Notes under the pieces: generated by a model
Seen by the model: only the letters and a program-made list of their open reading frames with translations
Told to the model about the DNA's origin: nothing
Database searches by the model: none
Translations under genes and position numbers: made by a program
Part shown: in pieces, positions 7,913 through 16,344 of the stretch
Position numbering within the stretch: the first letter of the stretch is position 1
Layout of the letters: every line of letters begins with the position of its first letter
From: Burkholderiales bacterium
GTDB lineage: Bacteria > Pseudomonadota > Gammaproteobacteria > Burkholderiales > Burkholderiaceae_E
Direction: 5' to 3'
Assembly (NCBI GenBank): GCA_947487165.1
Contig: CANKWX010000043.1
Location: 1-32,446 of the forward strand
DNA: 32,446 nt

Positions 7913-8301
7913 GAGGCGTTGGCCGGGCGAATGCGCCTGTTCGTTTTACAAATTCTGACCTTGCGGCCGGGGTGCTGATCGCTCTATAAGCCAGGCGTTC
8001 ACAGGGGTTTTCGGCGCGATGGGCGGTCTTTTGAATCGATTCGATCTCAGCGGCGGGGTCGGGCCGACCGGAGGCAGGGTGTGAAAAAACGGCGTGACAA
8101 TGCGTCATGCAAAGGACTGAAAGGATGTGACGGAAGTCGCGTGGGGGATGGCGGGATGGGGCGAGTGCCCCGGTTCGATTACGCTGAGAGTCGAGGCGCA
8201 GGAGGTCGGTCACTGCCTCTGCAACGACCGCTTTTCGGCCGATCCGTGCCACCGAACGGATGGCGCGGGGCAGCGCGCGAACAGGGCCCTAGCATGGCTG
8301 A
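7913..8301. other. 389-base divergent intergenic region, presumed promoters only
   Basis: Lies between the initiating transferase (minus) and the first glycosyltransferase (plus). I see no convincing gene. Two short dyads stand out: GAATCGATTC at 8033-8042 and GGTCGGGCCGACC at 8057-8069. Short open frames starting at GTG 8081 and GTG 8127 lack family features. The region is not low in GC and shows no RNA-gene fold I could confirm. Confidence 0.5.
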
Positions 8302-9444
8302 ATGCTTCGTCGCGCCCCCTTTACTGACGCCGATCCGCGTCCGATCGTCTGCCTGAGTGCGAACACCACCTGGTATGTCGTGAACTTCCGCTCGCGCCTG
8401 ATCGAGTCACTCATCGACCGGGGCTGGCGGGTGGTGGTGCTCTCGCCGCCCGACCGGCATGTTGAAAGGCTGTCCGCACTCGGCGCCGAGCATGTACCGC
8501 TCACACTCGATAACGCCGGCACCAACCCCTTGCGCGAGTTCGGCACACTCTGGCGAATTCGCACAGCGATGTCGCGTATCAGGCCATCGGTGGTGCTCAC
8601 CTTCACGCCCAAGATCAACATCTACCTGTCGCTGGTGGCCCGCACGCTCGGGGTGCCGGTGATTGCCAATATCTCGGGGCTTGGCCGTGCATTTGTTTCG
8701 GGCGGCTGGATCGAGCGCGTCTCGCGGGCCTTGTATGGCGTGGCACTGCGCTGGCCCTCGACGGTGTTCTTTCAGAACGAAGACGATCGGGCGATCTTCA
8801 TCGAAGCCGGGCTGGTTGATGCGGATCGAACGCATCGGCTGCCGGGCTCGGGTGTGGACGTCGATCGGTTCAGCCCCCGACCCAAGCCGCAAGCCGGGCC
8901 TTTTCAGTTTTTGCTGGTCGCACGATTGCTGTGGGACAAGGGCGTGGGCGAGTTTGTCGAGGCCGCGCGCATCGTGAAGGCCAGGCATCCGGATGTGGAA
9001 TTTGCACTGGCGGGCTTTCTGGATGTCGACAACCCGTCGGCCGTGCCGCGCTCGGCGGTCGAGGAATGGGAACGCGAGGGCGTCATCAGATTTCTGGGCA
9101 GCTTTGACGACATGGTGCCGGTGTATGCGCAGGCTGATTGCGTGGTGCTGCCGTCTTACCGCGAAGGTATGCCACGCACCCTTCTTGAGGCCGCATCCAT
9201 GGCTAAACCAACCATCACCAGCGATGCGCCCGGCTGTCGAGAGGCCGTTGTCAATGGCGTGACAGGGCTCATCGTCAAAACACGAGATGGACACGCTCTG
9301 GCGATGGCAATGCTCGAACTGTTGGAGATGCCGGCGAAGCAGCACGACTCCCTCTGTCAGGCTGCCCGTGAGCGGATTCTCGATGAGTTCGATGAGGCGA
9401 TTGTGATCGGCGCCTACGCCCAGAGACTTTGCGCTCAATCATGA
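8302..9444 (+). CDS. GT4-family glycosyltransferase
   Basis: 380 residues with a GT-B fold. The family adds a sugar from a nucleotide donor to the lipid-linked repeat unit on the cytosolic face of the membrane. N-terminal acceptor-side features include NFRSRLIESLIDRGW (28-42), the FTPKINIY segment (101-108) and ISGLGRAF (124-131). The C-terminal donor side shows VARLLWDKGV (Arg208, Lys213) and the EX7E motif YREGMPRTLLEA (Glu288 and Glu296). This pattern resembles PglA/CapM-like transferases that act early on undecaprenyl-PP-linked sugars. ATG 8302 is used; its Shine-Dalgarno is weak. The gene ends in an ATGA overlap with the next gene, so the two probably form a unit. Linkage and sugar cannot be read from sequence. 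Confidence 0.9.
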   Translation: MLRRAPFTDADPRPIVCLSANTTWYVVNFRSRLIESLIDRGWRVVVLSPPDRHVERLSALGAEHVPLTLDNAGTNPLREFGTLWRIRTAMSRIRPSVVLTFTPKINIYLSLVARTLGVPVIANISGLGRAFVSGGWIERVSRALYGVALRWPSTVFFQNEDDRAIFIEAGLVDADRTHRLPGSGVDVDRFSPRPKPQAGPFQFLLVARLLWDKGVGEFVEAARIVKARHPDVEFALAGFLDVDNPSAVPRSAVEEWEREGVIRFLGSFDDMVPVYAQADCVVLPSYREGMPRTLLEAASMAKPTITSDAPGCREAVVNGVTGLIVKTRDGHALAMAMLELLEMPAKQHDSLCQAARERILDEFDEAIVIGAYAQRLCAQS

Positions 9445-10859
9445 ATCCGATCTTGCTGCTCGAAATCAATGAGGTGCCGTGGCGACTGATCGATCGGTAT
9501 ATCGACGATCCGAGATTCCCGAACCTGAAGACATTCTTTGCTAAGTCGGCGCAGTTTACGTCGGTGGCCGTTGACAGCGGTGAGCTTTCCCCGTGGGTCA
9601 CCTGGCCAAGCCTGCATCGAGGTATGAGCAACGAACAACACGGCGTTCTGGACTTAGGTCAAGACCCAGCGACCTTTCGAGGCACCCCGATCTGGAAGGA
9701 CATGCGCGATGCAGGACACAGCATAGGCATCTGTGGATCGATGCAGAGTTGGCCTGCGATCGACCCAGGACCCGGGGGTTTCTATATACCGGACACCTTT
9801 GCACACGATGAACGTTGCATCCCCGACTACATCACGCCGCTGCAGGCCTTCAATCTGAGTCAAGTGCAGCGCAATGGCCGGGTCATTGATCGGCGCCTTC
9901 CCTCCGCGGCTGGGCTGATGACAATTCTGCATGCAATGCGCAGTAGCGGTGTACGACTGAGCACCATCGCCTCAATCGCAGCCAGCGTCGCAAAAGAAAG
10001 GGTCGATCGTCGGCTGATCGCGCGACGTCCGATCTATCAAACCCTGCTTTTTTGGGATGTCTTCGTCCGGCACTTTGATCCGAAGAACCCTCCGGCCCTC
10101 AGCACCTTCTTTACAAACCATATTGCCGGGGTCATGCACCGCTATTGGCGGGATGTATTCCCGGAAGACTTTCCCGATCATTCTGATGATGACGCCAAAA
10201 GTCAGGAGCCATTGATGTGCTTCGCACTCGGCGTACTCGACCGAATGCTCGCCAAAGCAATGGAATGGTCATCAGTCAACCCGAAGCTGGTAGTCGTGTT
10301 TGCTTCCAGCATGGGCCAAAACGCTGTCCACCGCGACAGCTACGAAGGCGAGCAGCTGCTGGTCAGTGACCTGGACCGACTGATGAAGTCAGCTGGGGCT
10401 GAACAGGGGGAGTTTGAACGCCGTCTCGCAATGGTTCCTCAGGTCGCAGCAGCCGTTGCCGACCCCGCCAGAAGAACCACTATTCGCAACAATCTCGAGG
10501 CGATTCGTACATCGAGCGGGACACACTTCGTCAACGTCCGTGAGATCGGCGACAACTTGAGCATCACGGTCAGCACGCCACCACTATCCGAGCTTATCGG
10601 ACAATCGATTGACGTTGACGGCAGGCAACTGGGGCCTGCCGACATCGGCTTGCGTCTGCAGAAGGTTGACGCTGGAACGGGCTACCATATTCCGGAAGGC
10701 GTTCTTTCAGTACTGGACCTTGTTAACTCCCAGCGTGATACCTCCCGCACAGTTGTCAAAGCAGACACCGTCAAGGCATGGCTACTGGCAATGACAGAGC
10801 ATGGACTCGAAGCGATCAAGCAAGTCTCTCAGAGGTCTGCCTCTTCAAGCCACGCCTGA
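9441..10859 (+). CDS. Alkaline-phosphatase-superfamily protein with atypical metal site, in polysaccharide locus
   Basis: 472 residues from ATG 9441, overlapping the glycosyltransferase by four bases. The start ILLLEINEVPW (4-14), the SPWVTWPSLHRGM block (50-62, Thr54 in the nucleophile position) and EQHGV (65-69) match the N-terminal architecture of the phosphodiesterase/nucleotide pyrophosphatase branch of the superfamily. A late GYHIPEGVL (414-422) matches the usual GxHxxxG metal His. Other ligands differ: the first Asp is Glu9, the SDHG motif reads FASSMGQ (287-293), and an unusual TNHIAGVMHRYW block lies at 225-236. There is no signal peptide or membrane helix, so it is probably cytosolic. 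It may be a phosphodiesterase, a transferase or a degenerate scaffold. The gene ends inside asnB on the opposite strand. Confidence 0.75.
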   Translation: MNPILLLEINEVPWRLIDRYIDDPRFPNLKTFFAKSAQFTSVAVDSGELSPWVTWPSLHRGMSNEQHGVLDLGQDPATFRGTPIWKDMRDAGHSIGICGSMQSWPAIDPGPGGFYIPDTFAHDERCIPDYITPLQAFNLSQVQRNGRVIDRRLPSAAGLMTILHAMRSSGVRLSTIASIAASVAKERVDRRLIARRPIYQTLLFWDVFVRHFDPKNPPALSTFFTNHIAGVMHRYWRDVFPEDFPDHSDDDAKSQEPLMCFALGVLDRMLAKAMEWSSVNPKLVVVFASSMGQNAVHRDSYEGEQLLVSDLDRLMKSAGAEQGEFERRLAMVPQVAAAVADPARRTTIRNNLEAIRTSSGTHFVNVREIGDNLSITVSTPPLSELIGQSIDVDGRQLGPADIGLRLQKVDAGTGYHIPEGVLSVLDLVNSQRDTSRTVVKADTVKAWLLAMTEHGLEAIKQVSQRSASSSHA

Positions 10860-12778
10860 AACATCAGAACGTCCCACAAGTAGAAGTGCCAATCACGCAC
10901 TCCGCTCTGATGCTCGGCCCACTTTTGCTGGATAAGCTCAGTCCGAAGGTAGCCTTGTTGACGCATTTTTGACGGGTCAAGCAATGCTTCGGCCCAATCA
11001 CGCAGCGGTCCGCGCAACCATTCACCAATCGGCACACCAAAACCCTGTTTCGGTCTTTCAATCAAGCTGCGCGGCACGTACCGGTCCAGCAAATTTCGGA
11101 CCACCTTCTTTCCACGTCCGGACTCCAGTTTCATCTCGAGAGGCAGCGTCCAGGCAAACTCGACAACACGGTGATCCAGAAACGGGACCCTTGTCTCAAG
11201 ACCGACGCCCATTGCAGCACGATCGACCTTGACCAGGATATCGTCCGGCAGGTAGGTCATGGTATCCAGCGCCATCATGTAGTGCTCGATACCCAGGTCC
11301 GAAGCATTTGTTGCCGGAGCACTGACGCGGGTCGCAGGCTCATGACCGTCAATGACAATGGCTGCCGGATCTTGCCAGTGCGATACAAGGTCGAGATAGA
11401 GTGCCTCGGGACGATCCGCTGCAAGAATTCGCGACAGGCGATGCGCCTTTTCGCCTGCATGAGAAACACGCAAACGCTTTGGCAGGAAGGGTGATGCAGC
11501 AGTACTGAAGCCGTCCCAAAATGACGGCGGCAAGGTGTTCAACGTACCCGCCAGAAATCTCCTGCCCGCGCGAGGGATACGCGACATCGTCCCCCAGAGG
11601 GATCTTGCAAAAAAGTATCTGCTGTAGCCACCGAAGAGTTCGTCACCCGCATCACCTGACAACGAGACGCTGACATGCTCACGAACGAACCGGGAAAGCA
11701 GGTAGGTCGGGATTTGAGAAGAGTCCGAGAAGGGCTCATCGTAAAGCGACGCAAGCCTGGGGATAACATCAAGCGCATCGCCCGGCGTCACATACAACTC
11801 ATGATGCTCGGTGCCTAAATGGCTCGCAACTGCCTTGGCGTGTTCTGCTTCGTTATAGGCGGCTTCATTAAATCCGATCGTGAACGTCTTGACGGGCCTT
11901 GAGGCAATTTTCTGCATCAACCCGACGATCAGCGAGGAATCAACCCCACCCGAGAGAAACGCGCCAAGCGGAACATCGGCAATCTGTTGAAGGCGCACTG
12001 AATTGGAAAGCAGTCGTTCCAGTTCATCCACGGCATCCGTGGCATCGCCCTTGAATGCGTGTGATACAGCGCTTCGTGCCACTGATTCGAAAGACCACCA
12101 AGCCTGCGGCACTGCGGAGCGGGCTGCGCCCACACCATCACCGAAGCGCATCGACAACATCGTGCCGGGCGCAAGCTTGCTGATGCCCTGCCAGATCGAA
12201 TAAGGCGCCGGAACATAGTTGTGACGCAGAAACAGCGACAGAGCTCCGCGGTCAACTTTTGCGTCGAAAGCAGGGTGGCGTCGAAGCGCCTTGAGCTCGG
12301 AACCAAAAAGCATCACATCGCCCGCCCAACCGTAGTACAGCGGCTTTTCCCCGACTCGATCGCGAGCCAGATGCAGCACTCGTTCGACGGTATCCCACAA
12401 CGCTATTGCGAACATCCCGACGGTTTTCTTCAATGTCGACTCAATACCCCATGCCTCAAAACCCGCCAGAAGCGTCTCGGTATCGGAATGACCCCGCCAT
12501 ACCCGATTGCCCAGTGCCTCGCGCATTTCCTGGTGGTTGTAGATCTCGCCATTGAAGACCATCATGAAGCGGCCCGAATCGGATCGCATTGGCTGATGAC
12601 CCGCCTGCGACAGATCGAGGATTGCAAGACGCCTGTGGGCCAGTCCACAGCCGCCGGCGCTATCGATCCAGATGCCACTCGAATCCGGGCCGCGATGCAA
12701 GATCGCATCAGCCATTGCCGTCAACACCGCGTCGGCACCTCGTAAGTCGCCGCCTACAAACCCAGCAATCCCGCACAT
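10829..12778 (-). CDS. asnB: Asparagine synthase (glutamine-hydrolysing) family amidotransferase
   Basis: 649 residues. After removal of Met1 the catalytic Cys2 of MCGIAGF becomes the N-terminal nucleophile of a class II glutaminase domain (1 to about 215; HRGPD 28-32, FNGEIYN 75-81, SDTE 98-101). The synthetase domain follows, with pyrophosphate loop LSGGVDSS (275-282) and SLSGDAGDELFGGY further on. In polysaccharide loci such paralogues usually convert a uronic acid carboxyl group to an amide rather than making free asparagine. That role is inferred here because it is the last gene of the sugar operon, 31 bases behind a glycosyltransferase. AAGGGA lies 6 bases before the ATG. Its 3' end overlaps the plus-strand phosphatase-family gene by 31 bases. 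Confidence 0.9.
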   Translation of the reverse strand: MCGIAGFVGGDLRGADAVLTAMADAILHRGPDSSGIWIDSAGGCGLAHRRLAILDLSQAGHQPMRSDSGRFMMVFNGEIYNHQEMREALGNRVWRGHSDTETLLAGFEAWGIESTLKKTVGMFAIALWDTVERVLHLARDRVGEKPLYYGWAGDVMLFGSELKALRRHPAFDAKVDRGALSLFLRHNYVPAPYSIWQGISKLAPGTMLSMRFGDGVGAARSAVPQAWWSFESVARSAVSHAFKGDATDAVDELERLLSNSVRLQQIADVPLGAFLSGGVDSSLIVGLMQKIASRPVKTFTIGFNEAAYNEAEHAKAVASHLGTEHHELYVTPGDALDVIPRLASLYDEPFSDSSQIPTYLLSRFVREHVSVSLSGDAGDELFGGYSRYFFARSLWGTMSRIPRAGRRFLAGTLNTLPPSFWDGFSTAASPFLPKRLRVSHAGEKAHRLSRILAADRPEALYLDLVSHWQDPAAIVIDGHEPATRVSAPATNASDLGIEHYMMALDTMTYLPDDILVKVDRAAMGVGLETRVPFLDHRVVEFAWTLPLEMKLESGRGKKVVRNLLDRYVPRSLIERPKQGFGVPIGEWLRGPLRDWAEALLDPSKMRQQGYLRTELIQQKWAEHQSGVRDWHFYLWDVLMFQAWLEEADL

Positions 12779-12809
12779 GTCTGATCCCTTAAGCTGCTAA
12801 TGCAAGCAG

Positions 12810-13970
12810 TCAAGACCGCTCTTTCTCAAGACTGGCCAGCTGCAAATAAAGTTGGTCGTAACGACCGGTTATTGATGACAGATCAAACAAGGCCTCGACG
12901 CGCACGCGTGCCCTGGCCCCAAGAGCCCGTCGCTCCTGATCGGGCATGTCGAGAATCTTTTGCCAGGCGGCAGCCGCCGCAATCGGATCGGACGGCGGAA
13001 TAACCAGGCCGGTGTCGCCAACGATATAGGCCGAATCGCCGACATCCGTCACCACACACGGCACGGCACAGGCCATCGCCTCGCCAACAACATTCGGAAA
13101 AGCTTCGCCGATGGATGTCGACACCAACAAATTGAGCGCACTCATGACTTTCGGAATGTCATTCGAGGCGCCCAGGAAATGGGTGACTTCGGTCACGCCT
13201 GCCTGCTTTGCCCATCGCAGCATGTTCGCGTCATCCTTGCTTGCCCCCAGGCCCGCCAGGACGAAGTGAACATCAGGCCGCTTACGATGCAGCAAACCGG
13301 CTGCCTCGAAGAATCCGCGGTGGTCCTTTTGCGGATCGACACGAGCTATCAGCCCGATCAGTGGCACGTCGTTGGTCAAACCCAACTGCGAACGGAATTC
13401 GCGAGAATATTCAGTGTTGGGCGATAAGGCAGACAGATCGAAACCATTCGGAATGACCTCGATCAAATCCGCACGATATCCCTTCGCCACATGATTGCTG
13501 GCCGCGTTTTCGGAGCAGCAGATGATCCGGTCCGGCAGCCTGCGAGAAGCCCAGGCACACAGGCGGATCACCAGCCGGGTACTGCGCTTCAATGCATGCA
13601 TCGCATTCCCGCTATTGCGCACCCCCCACACAAGCGTTCGCACATTGGCGACTCTGGCAGCTAAGCCCCCAATGAGGTCTGCGTGATAAAGCACGCATTG
13701 AACGATATCGGGCGACAGGACTCTCAGTCGCCTGACCAGCCTGAAGAAATCCCAAAGCGCAGCCGGATTGGCACGCATCCCCATCGCCTCGACAGGGATG
13801 CCGGCGTTAATGAACCGCTCACCAATCGGGCCAACCGAGGTCAAGGAAATCACGCGAACATCGATTCGAGAATCAAGTCGCGGGAGAATATTGAGAAAGA
13901 AACGCTCCGCTCCACCAACGCCAAGGCCGGTGATGATCACGACGAGGCTTACCCTATCGCGATGCTTCAT
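12810..13970 (-). CDS. GT4-family glycosyltransferase
   Basis: 386 residues from the ATG at 13970, chosen because it overlaps the stop of the upstream gene (ATGA). The open frame runs further up, but that part is only the preceding gene read in another frame. GT-B features: GLGVGGAERFFLNIL (15-29, donor/acceptor glycine loop), VIPNGFD (172-178), GLIARVDPQKDHRGF (206-220, Arg210 and Lys215) and the EX7E motif GEAFPNVVGEA (Glu289, Glu297). It should act on the lipid-linked repeat unit at the inner membrane. The specific sugar is not predictable. It sits between another GT4 and asnB in the operon. Confidence 0.9.
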   Translation of the reverse strand: MKHRDRVSLVVIITGLGVGGAERFFLNILPRLDSRIDVRVISLTSVGPIGERFINAGIPVEAMGMRANPAALWDFFRLVRRLRVLSPDIVQCVLYHADLIGGLAARVANVRTLVWGVRNSGNAMHALKRSTRLVIRLCAWASRRLPDRIICCSENAASNHVAKGYRADLIEVIPNGFDLSALSPNTEYSREFRSQLGLTNDVPLIGLIARVDPQKDHRGFFEAAGLLHRKRPDVHFVLAGLGASKDDANMLRWAKQAGVTEVTHFLGASNDIPKVMSALNLLVSTSIGEAFPNVVGEAMACAVPCVVTDVGDSAYIVGDTGLVIPPSDPIAAAAAWQKILDMPDQERRALGARARVRVEALFDLSSITGRYDQLYLQLASLEKERS

Positions 13971-15151
13971 TTGCCAACCGCCCTCCCAAACTGCTGCGCC
14001 GCCGCAGCAAATAACCCCTCGAATGCGTCCATGACCGTGGCGACCTGATATCGCCGGGTGCTGTTTCGATAATCGATCCGGTGTGGAGGTTGTTTGATCG
14101 CCTCCCCGATGGCTCGACGAAGCGCCTGAGCGCTGATTTCTTCGAGCAACATACAACCCTCAACGCCCTCGAATGCCTCACTCACACCCCCAATCGCCGG
14201 GGTCGCAATGACAGGCGTTCCGCAGGCAAGCGCCTCAAGCACCACATTAGGAAAGCCCTCGAAGCGAGAACTCAACACAAACCAGTCAGCCCGCGCCAGG
14301 TAGGGATACGGATTGGTCTGAAAACCCACGAAATCAACCTGCTCTGCGATCCCAAGCAATGTCGCCTGGTTCACCAGCGAACTCATCAGCGAACCGTCGC
14401 CAACGATGGTGAGATGGACCTGACCGGCATCAAACTCGGATACGGCCTGAAGCAGCAAGTCGTAACCCTTCTCATGCGACAGCCGTCCACACGCCACCAA
14501 CTGAAGCGACCGGACGCCGTCATCTCGTTCACCGCATCGCAGATGCTCGCCAGCAAGCTTCCTGACCCGCTCCGTGTCAATCGGGTTGTTCACAAGGACC
14601 GTGCGTTCAATCGGCAAACTGAATTGCTCCACCAGATCTGAGCGCATCCTGCGAGACTGACAAACGACCCGATCAAGGCGTCGGTAGAAGCGTCGATAAC
14701 ACCAGCGCCACAGGGCCGGCGACCGGTAAGCATTGACAGTTTCCGACACGATCGAAGACTCGCGCCCGATCAGCGCCAACCGGCGCGGCAAAAGCGGACG
14801 AATCATCGCCAGTGCAAGATTCAGATGACTGAGCTGCGAGAACAGCACGTCGGGACGCGTGCGCCAGACCAGCCTGGCGATCCTGGGCAGCGCACTCAGC
14901 ACGCGCGAAGCATGCAGGTCAAAGACTTCCACATCGGCGGGCACTTCATCGCGAAACCCTCGTTTGCTTTGCGTCAGCACGCAGAGCATCGGTCGAAACC
15001 TCGTGCGATCGAGGTTTCGCAATAGGGTGATGGTGACTCGCTCCGCACCGCCCGCACCTAGACTGGGGATGATGAAAAGGACAGCAATCCGCCGATCTTC
15101 TGTGGGCGGCAGAAGGTCGCTGGAGGGCTGGTGCATCTCAGGGTTGAGCAT
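13967..15151 (-). CDS. GT4-family glycosyltransferase
   Basis: 394 residues. GT-B features: SLGAGGAERVTITLL (30-44), VNNPID (187-192), ACGRLSHEKGYDLLL (220-234, Arg223 and Lys228), VGDGS (250-254) and the EX7E motif FEGFPNVVLEA (Glu298, Glu306). The second half resembles PelF/RfaG-like retaining transferases and the GT at 16345-17520, so the two may be related paralogues. ATG 15151 lies 9 bases after the polymerase stop; an in-frame Met at residue 6 is an alternative start. It ends in an ATGA overlap with the next glycosyltransferase. Confidence 0.9.
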   Translation of the reverse strand: MLNPEMHQPSSDLLPPTEDRRIAVLFIIPSLGAGGAERVTITLLRNLDRTRFRPMLCVLTQSKRGFRDEVPADVEVFDLHASRVLSALPRIARLVWRTRPDVLFSQLSHLNLALAMIRPLLPRRLALIGRESSIVSETVNAYRSPALWRWCYRRFYRRLDRVVCQSRRMRSDLVEQFSLPIERTVLVNNPIDTERVRKLAGEHLRCGERDDGVRSLQLVACGRLSHEKGYDLLLQAVSEFDAGQVHLTIVGDGSLMSSLVNQATLLGIAEQVDFVGFQTNPYPYLARADWFVLSSRFEGFPNVVLEALACGTPVIATPAIGGVSEAFEGVEGCMLLEEISAQALRRAIGEAIKQPPHRIDYRNSTRRYQVATVMDAFEGLFAAAAQQFGRAVGK

Positions 15152-15160
15152 AGGGGTACG

Positions 15161-16342
15161 TCATCGGCCCTGCACTTGCGAATGCCAGGCGCGGTCGATA
15201 CTGAGCGCCATCCCGATAACAGTCTGTAATGATGCGTTATCAAAAAAATTGTGGCTGAAAATCAGCGACGGAATAATGCATAGAAAAACAAACGCCGCCG
15301 ATGCAGGCAAATACAGAAGGCCAAACGCAAAAGACACAGCAACAAAACCAAACAAACCAAAATTAACAAGGTTTTCAATCAATTCATTGTGCGTGGACTG
15401 ACCTGTAAGGGCCTGTATATGACGGTATCCGTTTCCGAAAAACGGTGCATTTTCGATTTCTGCAATCCCGCGCACCAGCAACTGGGCCCTATCGTCACTG
15501 CTTGAATCACCGCGAAAGCGTCCTGCGGCCTGATCCAGCAGCAAAACAAATATATCGTCTGCCACGACGACAAAGGCGATCGCGGCGAAAAAGAATGTGA
15601 TTGCCAATTTACGGTTTTTGCTGACAATCAAAGACCCGAACAAAACCAATATCCCGATAGCCGCTCGTGATTGCGACAACAGCGTCACTACCGCAGCAAG
15701 GACCAGCGCGAGAAGGAGCAAAATACTGCCGCGCGAATGACTTACCCGGTACACGACGAAAAAAAACGTCAGCGCGATGGCTGCCGCCATATTCGGATTG
15801 TGAAAACCACCCGGACGAAACATAAACGAATCCTCACGATCCGCGGAGGAAAGGCCTCTGATATCCAGATACCCGAGCAATTCTGCAAACTGGCCGACAA
15901 GCAGAAGCGCGAGCCCGAGAAGTGCGCAATAAATCAGCGCCCGACGCGCCCGTCTGTCATCAAACCCGACAAAACCGATCACGCGAGACCAGATTGCATA
16001 GCTTAAAATTCCTGATATTGATGCATTCAGAACAGTCAGATATTGCCTGCCATCGACTGGAAAAAATACCGAGTAAGAAAGAAAAACAATAATCAACAGC
16101 AAAGCCCCGAGTACACGGTGAGGCGAAAACCATAAAAAAGGCGCAGCGCGGAACCCGCCATCAGAAAACAGGGCAGCAAAAGCGAATATAACAATCAAAT
16201 AAGAAACAGAAGGAAAGACAATATAGAGGCCGCTACCAATAGATAAAACCATCGCAATCGATGCGATCAGGCATGAAAGGCCTCGGTGCGCATGTGCAAA
16301 CCTGAGCAACTCATATTGTCGGGATAAGTGCGAGTACGGCAT
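15161..16342 (-). CDS. Wzy-like O-antigen/exopolysaccharide polymerase
   Basis: 393 residues starting at ATG 16342, two bases after the upstream stop. An earlier in-frame Met at 16384 would overlap the upstream gene by 40 bases and add a charged stretch unlikely to be real. About 10-11 hydrophobic helices are visible. A large loop with GNGYRHIQALTG, THNELIENLVNFGLFGF and an upstream RFRGDSSSDDRAQLL matches the O-antigen ligase/polymerase (Wzy_C) pattern. It would link repeat units on the periplasmic face. Base composition is strikingly lower than the surroundings: hand counts give 25/60 G+C for 15241-15300 and 24/60 for 15601-15660, against 46/60 for 26221-26280. This is typical of exchanged polymerase genes. 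WaaL-type ligase activity is the alternative, but the operon context favours Wzy. Confidence 0.82.
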   Translation of the reverse strand: MPYSHLSRQYELLRFAHAHRGLSCLIASIAMVLSIGSGLYIVFPSVSYLIVIFAFAALFSDGGFRAAPFLWFSPHRVLGALLLIIVFLSYSVFFPVDGRQYLTVLNASISGILSYAIWSRVIGFVGFDDRRARRALIYCALLGLALLLVGQFAELLGYLDIRGLSSADREDSFMFRPGGFHNPNMAAAIALTFFFVVYRVSHSRGSILLLLALVLAAVVTLLSQSRAAIGILVLFGSLIVSKNRKLAITFFFAAIAFVVVADDIFVLLLDQAAGRFRGDSSSDDRAQLLVRGIAEIENAPFFGNGYRHIQALTGQSTHNELIENLVNFGLFGFVAVSFAFGLLYLPASAAFVFLCIIPSLIFSHNFFDNASLQTVIGMALSIDRAWHSQVQGR

Positions 16343-16344
16343 GG

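Noticed and set aside
7007-7978. 323-codon plus-strand open frame
   Set aside because: Antisense to the initiating transferase, very rich in Arg, His, Gln and Asp, with no recognisable domain.
8170-8184. GGTTCGATTAC resembling a tRNA T-loop
   Set aside because: The flanking bases do not form the T-stem and there is no acceptor, D or anticodon arm around it.
8081-8356. Possible small genes in the gap before the first glycosyltransferase (GTG 8081, GTG 8127)
   Set aside because: No plausible spacing of ribosome sites, no hydrophobic or conserved pattern, and both run into the glycosyltransferase gene.
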